Assembly (NCBI GenBank): GCA_029945375.1
Contig: CM057059.1
Coordinates: 2,852,001 to 2,916,000, forward strand
Direction of reading: 5' to 3'
DNA: 64,000 nucleotides
Source of the DNA: Agaricus subrufescens
Taxonomy: Eukaryota > Basidiomycota > Agaricomycetes > Agaricales > Agaricaceae
Positions within the stretch are counted from its first letter, which is position 1, and every line of letters begins with the position of its first letter. Position numbers and translations under genes: made by a program. Positions 1-10,898 of the stretch are shown piece after piece. The notes under the pieces were generated by a model. The model was given only the letters and a program-made list of their open reading frames with translations. It did no database searches and had not been told where the DNA came from.

Positions 1-547
1 GTCGAGGTTGGATAATCTAGGCTGCAGGCAGGGTCTTTTGTTTTTGATCCTCCCCCCTATGATACTTCTGTCATCTTCTGTCTATAGTATCATTAGTTCT
101 TACTTGTGTTTATCTTTTTGAATTTCTATTTTTTTTTCTCGTTTCTTTATTCATCTTTTGTTCCCTGTCTCTTATCTTTGGTTGGCGTCTTCTCCAGACG
201 CCACTGTCCAATCGCTTGGCAACACATTCCCTTCAAAGGTCTAATTCGACTAATACGTCCTTTTGTCTCACCCCATGCGCCTTTTCTCGTAATCTAACTG
301 TTATCATCTGTAATGGACATCCTTTTCTTACGGGAACCTTGCTTGACTTCGATTTTCTTGCTTGATCCTTATATCTCTTCGACGTCGTCTCTTATACCAC
401 CACCCTATCCCCCCCGCGTTCCATTCCTCCAACACTTTATGTCAACATTTCCCCTGCTGATCTAGATATCTCATTGTATATCTTGTTCAGTTCAAGCCTA
501 TGAAGCAGGATCGCGACTACCATCCCAGAACATTTCACTCCACGACT
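1..547. other. Left-edge intergenic stretch
   Basis: No gene is supported here. The DNA is rich in pyrimidine tracts and has only short, low-complexity reading frames with no recognisable motif. It is the unique flank before the first copy of the tandem duplication, which begins at about 548. It could hold the UTR of a gene lying off the left edge, but nothing in the sequence shows this. Confidence 0.5.
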
Positions 548-1237
548 CGACGTTCTCGTTCTTAGGTTCCTGTCTCCCCTTACCCCCCTCCTTTTGAACG
601 TTTGAACCCTATCATTATTACCTTTTTGATTTTTTTATTATCTTTTTTTTTATTGCACTGTTGCAAACCTCCTTCATTCGATATCTTTCGTGTCAACTTT
701 GGGATTGGACTGGTGGTGTTGGAGAGTTGATTGGAATTTTTTTGTAGTGTTGGTTGGGCGTGGTTGAAGGGTATTAAGATCAATGTAGGAAATATTAAGT
801 AACACATAGGAAGTAGTAGCAGCATAATATAGGCTTTCTATCATATGTCTCATAAGAATAGTATTGCCCACCGTTCGTTATTGAGTCGAGGGTCGTACTG
901 TCGGGCCGACCGAAGTATGGATTCGCAGAGGTGGACTCATAAGCTGATTATATTTGCCTAAAGTATACGAACAAAGAGTTTCTTGTATAAATACAGAGAC
1001 GACCTGTTATATTCATGTGGCTTCTGTGAGATGATGGGGTGCGCGGCCGCGGCGCTGATATTGATGCTAATTCTCTGATATGTGTTTCAGTTCAAGTTCT
1101 ACCTTCGTGCGCTATGCCTAGTTCTCCCCGCCGGTACATCCTTTTACCCTTAGCTGACTCCACCATAATCCACATTGCCTCCAACATTCGTACGAAGTAT
1201 CGCTAATTTCGAGATGACGGAACGTCTGGTTTCTATG

Positions 1238-1247
1238 CCGCCGGCGG
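1238..1247. promoter_or_regulatory. Conserved CCGCCGGCGG palindrome upstream of CAP copy A
   Basis: A perfect 10-bp palindrome lies about 560 bp before the CAP start. The same palindrome is kept at 4400-4409 in copy B at almost the same distance (about 545 bp). Paired CGG/CCG triplets are what fungal Zn2Cys6 regulators bind, so this is a candidate operator. That assignment is inference from motif type and conservation only. Confidence 0.3.
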
Positions 1248-1804
1248 TTAGCTAGTGATTAATCTCATCTGTCCGATGTTAGCGCGCCGTTCGCGAAATC
1301 CCTTGATATCTATCTCCGTTGCTCATGAGTTCTGGAATGGTCCGCGGGCTAGAAGAGCTTGATGCGTTTCTTGGAATACTGTCTCTCCACACTTGAGTTT
1401 CCTGGCTTTTACTGTGTCGCGGTCATGTTGAGTTTTCAGTGATGCGCCACTGGTTCCGTTAATATATTCGTCCCTGGAAACTAAGGGAGGCACAGTTCAC
1501 GTTATACACGGAATTCTGTGGCCGTTCAAACACCGTTCGAACATGGCCGGAGAAGATAACTGCGACAAAAGCACTAAAGGCGCTTTCATTCAAGAGCTAA
1601 CTCCGTTCTGGTTAGTTTCGTCAGAAACAAATGGGAAAAAAAAAACATGATTCTGATAATGATGACGTTCCTTCTTGGCTCCCCTCTAATTTTATACTGT
1701 GGAGCTCCAAGCGGCCGAGAAATCAGGGAAGGGACTCATGGGTTTGAATAAAAGGTTCCAAATGTTCGACGAAAAATATCATTCCACCGCCCACTGTTAT
1801 CACA

Positions 1805-2745
1805 ATGAAGTTTACTCTCGCTCTTCTGGTCGCTGCTGTATCTGCTGTCTCTGGGTCCGCTCTCAATGCCAAGCGTGGTGAGCAGCATTTCATGCTTGAC
1901 CTCACAATGACGTCGGAGTGACCGTTAATCCTTCTCTCTCTCCTCTGCATAGACGCATTCTCTGATGAAGCTTTGCGCGTTCATAACTCTAATCGAGCCC
2001 GTTATGGCGCCCCCCCCTTGTCATATGATAACAATCTCGCCGCCGGTGCAGCCAGCTACGCCGCGCAATGCAAATTTGCCCACAGTGGGTGAGTACTATT
2101 TGGAATTCTGTCATCAAAATTTGATGCTCATGGATCGTCGTTCAGAGGAAACTTCGGGGAGAACCTTGTGTGTATAATCAAGGACTGCACGGACCACTCG
2201 ATTTGACTAATATATGCCAACTTAGTTCGCCTCAAGTGGAACTGGTGCTAGCATTACTGATGCTGTCAACTCATGGATGGATGAAGCTTGTAAGATTCTA
2301 CTATATTGTCCCTATAGTCTCTCTCTTCTAACTGGTCACCTTTACCCCTACAGCCAAGTACGATTGTGAGTACTTCTTCTACTCCTAAATGATACTTGGA
2401 CTGAGCAACGGAATAGACAATAACCCTGGCTTTTCGGCTGCTACTGGCCACTTCACTCAGGTTCGGTACTCGTCAGTTTCTAACAGGTCAATTGTTGACC
2501 GATCTTCCGCATATTTAGGTCGTTTGGAAGTCATCCACTCAGCTTGGTTGCGCTCTTCAAAAGTGCAACACGGGTAGTCCATTCGGCTCTGGGGAGTGGA
2601 CTAATGGCATTTGCCGATACACTCCGGCTGGAAACGTCCAGGGGCAGTTCCCGTAAGTACAGTGAAACTCACAATAAATTTGAATAAATCATGTCATGGG
2701 TCTAACTGCTAATTCTACAGCCAAAACGTCGGTCGCCCTCAGTAA
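1805..2745 (+). CDS. Secreted CAP/PR-1 superfamily protein, copy A
   Basis: After splicing of several short introns this encodes about 169 residues. It starts with a secretion signal (MKFTLALLVAAVSAVSGSAL) followed by a basic NAKR site that may be a maturation cleavage point. The CAP domain fills the rest. The family motifs are present: AHSG near residue 67-70, GENL near 74-77, and GHFTQVVW near 113-120, which supply the conserved His/Glu set of the CAP cavity. Four cysteines could pair. Fungal CAP proteins of the Pry type bind sterols and fatty acids outside the cell; that role is known for the family and is not shown here. The gene is intact and lies in copy A of a tandem duplication with a paralogue at 4955-5889. 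The start is chosen because it gives the signal peptide and has a matching ATG in the second copy. Confidence 0.9.
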
Positions 2746-3548
2746 ATTCCTCGGCTTTACGTAGGATAGAACGTAGGCGTACTTGTCACAGGATTACAAA
2801 TTCAAATACGCTTCATCAACGGAATTACCGTTCAATAATACTTATATCTTCTGCGTAACCACACCTTTGGGAAAATAAGGCAGGACTTCAAGGTATGCCT
2901 GACCCTGTTTGGGGTCTGTCGAACTGAAGGGTCATTTGGAGTTAGGAGGACCCTGAGCTCTTACCATCTCTTGACATCACCAAATCAAACTGCTACACCC
3001 CCTTGCCCTCCTGGCGACAACGTTCTGTTCGATCTTGTCGGAATCTAATAAACATGGGCCGATTGTATCACGCATAAATGCTAGTGTTGGAAATATCACC
3101 ACTAGTGTAATGATGTTATTATTAGAATGCCGACATCCCTTACTTCCTGACATACCGTTGATGTATGCACTTTTCCTTGTCGCCCTCGATAAATTTCTTG
3201 ACAGGGACATACGACCTTGTCGACGAACATTAAAAGCGTGAGTTGTACTGCGATCCATATTTATTCGCTCCCGCTTTGGGGTCATAGATCAGTAGCAGAT
3301 TTAGACAGTCATTCAAGAGACTAGGTACAGTACACTGTCAGGCTGTAGACGAAAGACTTCAGGTCTTCCGAGTCTCAAGACAAGCTTCCATGGTTACTCA
3401 GTACTCATGACTAGGCTAGTTGGAGTAATGCCGGTAGTACTAAGCGTCTCTACCACAATAACACTTTATTTAGTAAAGGATATTATAAAACGACTATCGG
3501 CGTGGTCCTAAAACATATAGAAATCACCGTAATAATGTGACTGTTTTA

Positions 3549-3740
3549 TTAATGCTTGTGTAATTTCCATCTTTAATAATGTCTGAAGCTCGTTCCGCTA
3601 GGACATAGCATGAGGCTTGGTTATTCATTTGCATATTGCGAGGCTGAGACTAGTTTTCAGTGACAAAATCAAAAACATAGAATCGAGACTCACGAAGACC
3701 GATGCATCAATGACACGGACGCCTTTGATTCCTTTGACTT
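3549..3740 (-). pseudogene. Truncated 3' end of GMC oxidoreductase gene
   Basis: The stretch matches the last intron and exons of the complete GMC gene (6690-6885). The VIDASVF coding end with its GT donor and the final exon beginning PRN-Q are still readable. It is cut at 3740, where copy B of the duplication begins, so it lacks over 90% of the gene. A 4-base deletion near the old C-terminus ('gagt' of the intact copy is missing) shifts the last codons past the original stop. It is a by-product of the tandem duplication and cannot make a functional enzyme. Confidence 0.85.
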
Positions 3741-4399
3741 CGACATTCTCGTTCTTAGGTTCCTGTCTCCCCTTACCCCCCTCCTTTTGAACGTTTGAAC
3801 CCTATCATTATTACCTTTTTGATTTATTTTATTATCCCTTTTTATTGCACTGCTGCAAACCTCCTTCATTCGAAATTCTTCGTGTCAACTTTGGGATTGG
3901 GTTGGTGGTGTTGGAGAGCTGATTGGAATTTTTTTCGTGTAGTGTTGGTTGGGCGTGGTTGAAGGGTATTAAGATCATGTAGGAAATATTATGTAACACA
4001 TAGGAAGTAGTAGCAGCATAATATAGGCTTTCTATCATATTTCTCATAAGAGTTGTATTGCCCACCGACCGAAGTACAGATCTGCAGAGGTGGACTCATC
4101 AATTGATTATGTCTGCCTGAGGTGCACGAGCAAAAAGTTTCTTGGAAAACTACAGAGACGAGTCGTTATATTTATCTGGCTTCCGGATAAGATGATGGCG
4201 TGGGCGGCCGTGGCGCTGATATTGATGATAATTCCAGATTTGTGCTTCAGTTCAAGTTCTGCCTTCGTGCGTTATGCCTAGTTCTCTCCGCCGGTGGAGT
4301 TTACCCTTCAAGTTAGCTGACTCCATTGCAATCCACATTGTCTCCAACTTTGTACGAAGAATCGCCAATTTCGAGGTGACGGAACGCCTGGTTTCTATG

Positions 4400-4409
4400 C
4401 CGCCGGCGG
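4400..4409. promoter_or_regulatory. Conserved CCGCCGGCGG palindrome upstream of CAP copy B
   Basis: Same palindrome and nearly the same distance from the CAP start as in copy A. Its survival among many neighbouring substitutions gives weak support for a binding role. No factor can be named. Confidence 0.3.
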
Positions 4410-4954
4410 TTAGCTAGTAATTAATCTCGTCTGTCCGATGTTAGCGCGCTGTTCGCGAAGTCCGTTGATATCTCCAGTGCCCATGAGTTCTGGAGTGGTC
4501 CACAGGCTAGAAGGACAATGCGTTCTTGGAATAATGTCTATTCACACTCGTGTTTCCTGGCTTTTACTGTGTCGCTGTCGTGTCGGGTTAGTGATGCGCC
4601 ACTGGTTCCGTTAATATATTCGTCCCTGCAAACCAAGGGAGACACCTTCACGTTATCGACGGAATTCTGTAGCCATTCAAACACTGTGCAAACATACATG
4701 ACTGGAGACGATAATTGTGACAGAAGCACTAAAGGCGTTTTGAGCTAACTCCGTTCTGATTAGTTTCGTATGCAACTTCTGAAAACAGATGAAAAAAAAA
4801 CATGATAATGATGACGCTCCTCCTTGGCTCCCCTCTAATTTTATACTATGGAGCTCCAAGCGGCCGAGAAATCAGGGAAGTGGCTCATCGATTGGAATAA
4901 AAAGGTTCCAAATGTTCAACGAAAAGTATCATTCCACTGCCCACTGCTATCACA

Positions 4955-5889
4955 ATGAAGTTTACTCTCGCTCTTCTTGTTGCTGCCGCATCTGCTGCCT
5001 CTGGGTCCGCTCTCAATGCCAAGCGTGGTGAGCAGCATTTCATGCTTGACCTCGCAATGACGTCGGAGTGACCGTTAATCTCTCCTCACCATAGACGCTT
5101 TCTCTGATGAAGCTTTGCGCGTTCATAACTCTAACCGGGCTCGTTATGGCGCCCCTCCCTTGAAATATGACAACGATCTTGCCGCTGGTGCAGCCAGTTA
5201 CGCCGCACAATGTAAGTTTGCCCACAGTGGGTGAGTACTATTCGGAACTCTGTCATAGATATTTGATGCTCATGGATCGTCGTTCAGGGGAAATTTCGGG
5301 GAAAACATTGTGTGTATAACCAAGAACAGGATTGTCCGCCTGATTTGACTAATATATGCTAACTTAGTTAGCCTCAAGTCCGCCTGGTGCTACCATTACT
5401 GATGTTGTCAACGGATGGATGGATGAAGCTTGTAAGATTTCTATTATATCATCCCTTAGTCTTTTTCTCTAAACCGACTATTTCTCTTCCATACAGCTAA
5501 GTATGATTGTGAGTATTTATTTTGTTCCTAGATGATGCATGGACTAAGCACCAGAGTAGACAATAAACCTGGCTTTTCGGAAGCTACTGGCCATTTTACT
5601 CAGGTACAAAACTGGTTGGTTTCTGACAGGTCAATTGTTGACCAATCTTTTGCATATACAGGTCGTTTGGAAGGCATCAACTGCAGTTGGTTGCGTCGTC
5701 CACAAGTGCACCACGGGAAGTCCAGTGGGCTCTGGGGACTGGGCTTTTAGTATTTGCCGATACACTCCAACTGGAAACATCCAAGGGCAGTTCCCGTAAG
5801 TACAGTGAAGATCACAATAAATTTAGATAAAATCGCATCATGGATCTAACTGCTAAATTTATAGCCAAAATGTTGGTCGCCCTCACTGA
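4955..5889 (+). CDS. Secreted CAP/PR-1 superfamily protein, copy B
   Basis: Paralogue of the gene at 1805-2745 with the same exon layout and the same signal-peptide type (MKFTLALLVAAASAASGSAL), then NAKR. Splicing gives an intact CAP domain with AHSG, GEN and GHFTQVVW motifs. It differs from copy A at many residues, for example SSPPGAT in place of SSGTGAS, VVHKC in place of ALQKC, and a final His in place of Gln. All splice sites remain usable and no stop interrupts the frame, so both copies look functional. The role expected from the family is an extracellular lipid- or sterol-binding protein. The changes cluster on the mature domain, which would fit diverging ligand or partner preference, though that is inference. 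Confidence 0.9.
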
Positions 5890-6689
5890 ATTCCTCAGCT
5901 TTATGTAGGATAGAACGTAGGCGTACTTGTCACGGGCATCCTTACAAATTCAAATATGCTTCAATGAAATTATCGTTCATGAATACCTATATCTTCTGCG
6001 TAACCACACCTTTGGGAAAATAAGGCAGGAGTTCAAGATGTGTCTGACTCTATTTGAGGTCTGTCGAACTGAGGGATCGTTTGAAATTAGAAGGACCCAT
6101 TTCTTGACATCACCAAATCAAACTGCTACACCTCCTTTGCCCTCCTGGTGACGACGCTCTCGATCTTGTCGGAATCTAATAAACTTGGGCCAATTGTACC
6201 ACGCATAAATGCTAGTGTTGGAAATATTACCACTAATGTAATGATGTTATTATTAGAATGCCGACATCCCTTACTTCCTGATATACCGTCGATCTATGCA
6301 CTTTTTCTTGTCACCCTCGGTAAATTTCTTGACAGGGACATACGACCTTGTCGACAAACATTAAAAGCGTGAGTTATACTGCGATTCATATATGTTTGCT
6401 CCCGCTTTGGGGTCATAGATCAGTAGCAGATTTAGACAGTCATTCAAGAGACTAGGTACAGTACACTGTCAGGTTATAGACAAAAAAAACTCAGGTCTTC
6501 CGAGTCTCAAGACAGACTTCCATGATTACTCGGTACTGGGCCAGTTGAAGTAATGCCGGTAGCATCGAGCATCCCTATCACAATAACAAGAGTGTGACGG
6601 AACACTTTATTTAGTAAGGTATATTATAAAACGACTATCGGCGTGGTCCTAAGATATATAGAAATCACCGTAATACTATGACTGTTTCA

Positions 6690-9011
6690 TTAATTCTTGC
6701 GTAGTTTCCACTCATCTTTGATAATATCTGAAGCTCGTTCCGCTAGGACATAGCATGAGGCTTGGTTATTCATTTGCATATTGCGAGGCTGAGACTAGTT
6801 TTCAGTGACAAAATCAAAAACATAGAATCGAGACTCACGAAGACCGATGCATCAATGACACGGATGCCTTTGATTCCTTTGACTTTGAGATCGGGATCCA
6901 CAACACCATCGGTACTGTCCTTGTGACTCATGGAAGCGGTTCCAGTACCGTGGGACGTCGCAATAGTATGATTCCGCATGAAGGCAATAATATCCTCATC
7001 AGAGGTAGCATGGGGGCCAGGGTTCGAAGGACCGACAGCAAATCCTTTCATGAGTGGGTGAGTGAGCTGTTTTTTCGCAGTCCTGTAAGCCTCGAGTAGG
7101 ATTTGTGTATCCAAGTCTTCCACTAGGAAGGCGAGATCTACTTCTGGCTGGTCGAAGGGATCACTTGAATGGAGGCAGACGGAACCACCTACAAACTAGT
7201 TGGAATGAGATGCCGCGAACCAATAGAAACACACGTACGGCTGATGGGTTCAGCAACTTGAAGAACAGCGCCGATCACGGGAACTTTGGTCGGGGCGAAG
7301 AAAGGGGTGGTCTTTTGGATACAATCATAAGGACAAGTCTGAAAGAGGAAACCGCAAACTTACAGCGAGGCCCATGTAATAATGCGGAGTCAGAGGCCCG
7401 GCAGCCGGGTCGTCTCTGCCCTTGAGCAGGGGTGAATCATATGGAAGTCTGTAAGCAGAGACGACGTTGGCAGGAACAGTGGTCAATGGTCCTGTGTGAT
7501 TCTTGTTCCATTGTGCGAGCGATGTGTTGAAAAATGCTTGGTTGGTAAGGAGGCTAGAAGGATCTATAAGATCCCATCACCGTCTGCATAAACAGAAACT
7601 TACTTGTCCACGGTGTAGTTCGCTGCCCATGCGATAGATACTTGTGGCTGGTTACTCAAACCTTTGCCAACATGGGGTAAGTGATGCGTTGATTTGATGC
7701 CGTGAGCCGCGAGATCGTGTTTATCTCCAATACCGGAAAGAAGTAACAGCTGTGGGCTTCCTACAACGCCTGCAGAAAGAATAACCTCTTTGCGTGCAGT
7801 AAAGGTACGGCGCCGGTCTGCGACCAAAAGTCAATGTAGAGATCAGAAATAGTTCAGAGAGGAAAAACCTTTGGGGCCTCCAGCGGCTTCGACCGTCCTG
7901 AAATCACCTTTCTTCGTTTGCAGAATCCTAGTGGCCTGGGTATTGATCACAACACATAAATTCGTACGGTCGGCGATAGGGTCGAGATAAGCAGTCGCTG
8001 AACTTGTACGCATTCCACCCGCTACCGACGACTGGATCCACCCTAACGGAAAAAACTGTCGTTAGATGGTATTAACCCAGATATACAGGAGCGTTGACTC
8101 ACAAATTCCGAGTGAACTTCCGTCATTTGCGTCGACCACGGACATATTGAAATCCTTGGACTGCAAAACTTGCACAACCTTGTTATCAATCGGGTCTGAT
8201 CTACCAATTATACTGATGTTGAGAGGACCATCATATCCGTGAGCAATGGGGTTAATTTTGCCGTTAACAAAACTTTGAGGTGCTTCAGTGGGAGGGGAGA
8301 ATGATTCAATCTTCAATGTAGTCAATTACGATATAAATAAGTCAAAGATACGGATTAGACGAACCTTTTTCATATACGGCGTGAGCGCGTAGTACCCCCA
8401 TCTTGGATCGCCCGTGACCGCAGCCCATTTATTGTAATCGTCCATGGAACCCTTGATATAAATCATGCCATCTACATGAACGTTCATCGCATGTAGAATC
8501 AAAAAACGACCAATGTGAACTCACTATGTGCCGTGGAACCTCCCAGTCCGAATCCTCGAGGATAATTAATTCTCCGGTTGAACAAACCTTTTTGAGGGGT
8601 GGTAGTAGTGTTCCATTGGTACCTGGCCCTGTCTGCCAATAGTTTGTAGTCGAGGAAAGGTATCTGTGTTTCCGGGTCGTCTTGAGTGCTATGGATATTC
8701 AGCTCTAGAGTTGACTTTTAGGAGCTGAATATCGACAGTAACTCACCGTGGACCGGCCTCGATAACTAAGACATTGACTGAGGGGTCCTCAGTCAACCTA
8801 TTAGCAATAACAAGACCAGAATTTCCAGCTGACAAGTTGTTTACCACGGGATTCAACCAGTAGAAGCAAGTTCAGATGGCTTACCTCCAACGATGATAAA
8901 ATCGAACTCGGCCTGTTTCACCTCTGACAAACTATCGTAAATATACGCTGATGCAACTCTTAAGGTCGTGCTGAGGAGTAAGGTTCGTAAGAGGAAACTG
9001 AAGGGAGCCAT
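6690..9011 (-). CDS. GMC-family FAD oxidoreductase (aryl-alcohol oxidase-like)
   Basis: Multi-exon gene for a secreted flavoenzyme. The N-terminus is a signal peptide (MAPFSFLLRTLLLSTTL...) followed by the FAD-binding core FDFIIVGG. The GMC signature NRRINYPRG-GLGGS is recognisable, as is signature 2, EVILSAGVVGSPQLLLLSGI. The C-terminal catalytic part has TSHGTGTASM with the conserved His, then GVVDPDLKVKGIKGIRVIDASVF. The last exon supplies PRN-Q-NNQASCYVLAER and the stop. At the position where aryl-alcohol oxidases carry the second catalytic His, this protein has Asn; a His/Asn pair also occurs in other GMC enzymes such as cellobiose dehydrogenase. The family oxidises alcohols and can supply H2O2 for lignin attack. 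The start at 9011 is preferred over an in-frame ATG at 9062 because it begins the signal peptide and lies about 60 bp after a TATA box. Its 3' end is also present as a truncated copy at 3549-3740. Confidence 0.9.
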
Positions 9012-9070
9012 CCTCAGTGATTCCGAAGGGGCGGAACTAGAACACGACGGACTGGGTATCATATTGCCGG

Positions 9071-9076
9071 TTTATA
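9071..9076 (-). promoter_or_regulatory. TATA box of the GMC gene
   Basis: TATAAA on the minus strand, 60 bp before the chosen ATG at 9011. The alternative ATG at 9062 would be only about 9 bp away, too close for a normal leader, which supports the downstream start. Confidence 0.5.
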
Positions 9077-9079
9077 AAG

Positions 9080-10711
9080 GTATGGCATAGGGGATACTTG
9101 ATGATTCAGGACAAGTTCCTGGGAGTTCCTGAGAGTGCCTGGTCGAGAGAAATTGCCAATGGCTAAATATGCGTGTGTATGGCCTGCCTTCCGAATCGGC
9201 AGGCATTCTGAGATCAGGGCACGCACACAGTGGCGTGTTTAAACATCGGCGATTTGTATACGAGCACCAACCCTCATAACCTAGTGACCAGCACATGATG
9301 CTTTAAGAATGGTTATGACTTTGCCCGGAGTTGAGTGTCAAGTTAGGTGAGAATGAGAACGAGGACTACCTCGATATTCACTTCGGGCATCCAGGGCGGG
9401 CTGGGAGGGTTGAGAAGAGTCTTCCATATATAGTATAGTGGTAGTCAACGAGTTGCCACTTGCGCCCACCGCATCAATTACGGGCAATACGCTTTTTGGC
9501 GTTTTTCGTTGTTTGACGCATGTGTGGAAGCCGAATGTATGACACCAATATGATATAGATCATGACACACGCACTACGATGATCTAGATACAGTTGTAAA
9601 TTAGTATTCAACAGTTCCCATATTTGTCTGTTCCTTGTGGTATCTACAGGAGGTCATCTTTGGGTAGATCCGGGTCAAGAGTACAGAGACAGCTTTTCTG
9701 TCGGCGTTTATCGCCTTTTGAACTGGTAGAAGCGAAAAATAGTCAAATTGCTAGAGTACTGGCGTGTATAATCATGACATTTAGCAATACATCAGTCCTC
9801 CGCTTCCTGGCGGCAAAAGTTTATCCATACGCCCGCTCCACTGCTTCTGTTCACCGGATTCTACTCCCGACGCCTACACACCGCCACACACCCCGATACC
9901 GACAAAGAGCGATCACACGCTCTCCACTAGTATTTATACATATGGTCCTAGCAAGGGCCCAGGGGGAAATTAATCATGACAATTGTCGTCATATATAGGC
10001 TGAATCGGAGTCAGATCGGAGTCCTCCGCAACATCGATCCTGTTGAAATATATTGGACCCCTGGAGAGAATTTTTGAAGGTTTGTTTATTCGCATTCAAC
10101 TTGAAGATAATCATGAGGTGGTAAAACTCAATGCCTGTAATCGAGTGAATAACCATGGGTATAGTCATGATATCAAACCCAAAAAAATTCCGTTCGAGTC
10201 GGGCCTTATTTTGAAATAGAGATTGATGCTCAGGACCTTTTCCGTGGGTGACTGTAAAACTCGTATAAATAATAGACACGATTTGAACTGGGCCCATATA
10301 ACAAGTATCTATTAGTAATATATTCGACGATATAGTTGGAGGATCATGTAGTACGGTGGTTCGACCAGTACCTCCAAAACTGAATTCCCGACAACCAACC
10401 ACATGGTACATTAAAAAAGATCCACAAAAAACATAGCCTGGCACTGAACGGAAGCATAAAACACACTACTTCAAGTACGATAAGATAAAGTTTTTCAGAG
10501 TGACAGTAATGTGAAATCTACCTTAAGCTAGGGGACGATACAAATGGAAATATCCGTCTTACCCTACCCCTCAATTAACCCGACACGAGATTCTAGCCCC
10601 TCAAGATTCATTTCTGAGGCAAATGTGCCCGGTTGCCAGTCTTGCCCTCGTCACTAGAAACGGTGACGCATAAGTAATTAGAAAGCTGGTTACTTGATAA
10701 ATAGTAATAAG
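9080..10711. other. Gene-poor stretch upstream of GMC
   Basis: No gene can be supported. Reading frames at 9624-9998 (plus, 124 codons) and 9989-10444 (minus, 151 codons) have no recognisable domain, no splice partners in frame and an AT-rich, non-coding look. The GMC promoter occupies the left end. Confidence 0.5.
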
Positions 10712-10898
10712 TAATCATCCAAAGTAACCATATTTGCTCATTACCAAGTGAGTGACCGTAATCATCCAAAGTAATCACGTTTACCAATTACTAAATGAGT
10801 GACTGTAATCGTCCAAAGTAATCACATTTACCAATTACCAAATAAGTGACTGTAATCGTCCAAAGTAATCACGTTTACCAATTACTAAATGAGTGACT
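10712..10898 (+). repeat. 47-bp minisatellite, four tandem units
   Basis: Four consecutive units start at 10712, 10759, 10806 and 10853, each close to 'taatcatccaaagtaatc' followed by 'taccaattactaaatgag' and 'tgactg'. Units differ at a few positions; the first is the most diverged and the last merges into 'tgactctgg'. A looser relative of the motif (AAGTAATTA...) appears just before, around 10670-10710, suggesting an older, decayed extension. AT-rich and not coding. Confidence 0.9.

Larger units (their letters stand above)
548..3740 (+). repeat. Tandem duplication, copy A (CAP gene plus truncated GMC end)
   Basis: This block matches the following block (3741-6885) along its whole length in direct orientation. 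The left ends share a long near-identical run starting around 'ttctcgttcttaggttcc' at 553 and 3746. The right ends share the GMC 3' exon and the string 'gcctttgattcctttgact' at 3721 and 6866. Copy A contains a CAP gene and its ~1.2 kb upstream region. It ends abruptly inside the GMC coding sequence, where 'gactt' is joined directly to the 'cgac' that starts copy B. The left boundary and the GMC breakpoint share a 4-base GACT, a possible microhomology. Substitutions and small indels separate the copies, so the event is not very recent. Confidence 0.9.
3741..6885 (+). repeat. Tandem duplication, copy B
   Basis: This is the second direct copy of the ~3.15 kb unit. It begins at the junction with copy A and runs through the second CAP gene into the 3' part of the complete GMC gene. 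Because the GMC gene continues past 6885 without a break, copy B is the one in the original context on the right, while the flank left of 548 is original for copy A. Confidence 0.9.

Noticed and set aside
9989..10444. 151-codon minus-strand frame
   Set aside because: No domain, no signal peptide, AT-rich DNA and no splice-linked exon; not enough to call a gene.
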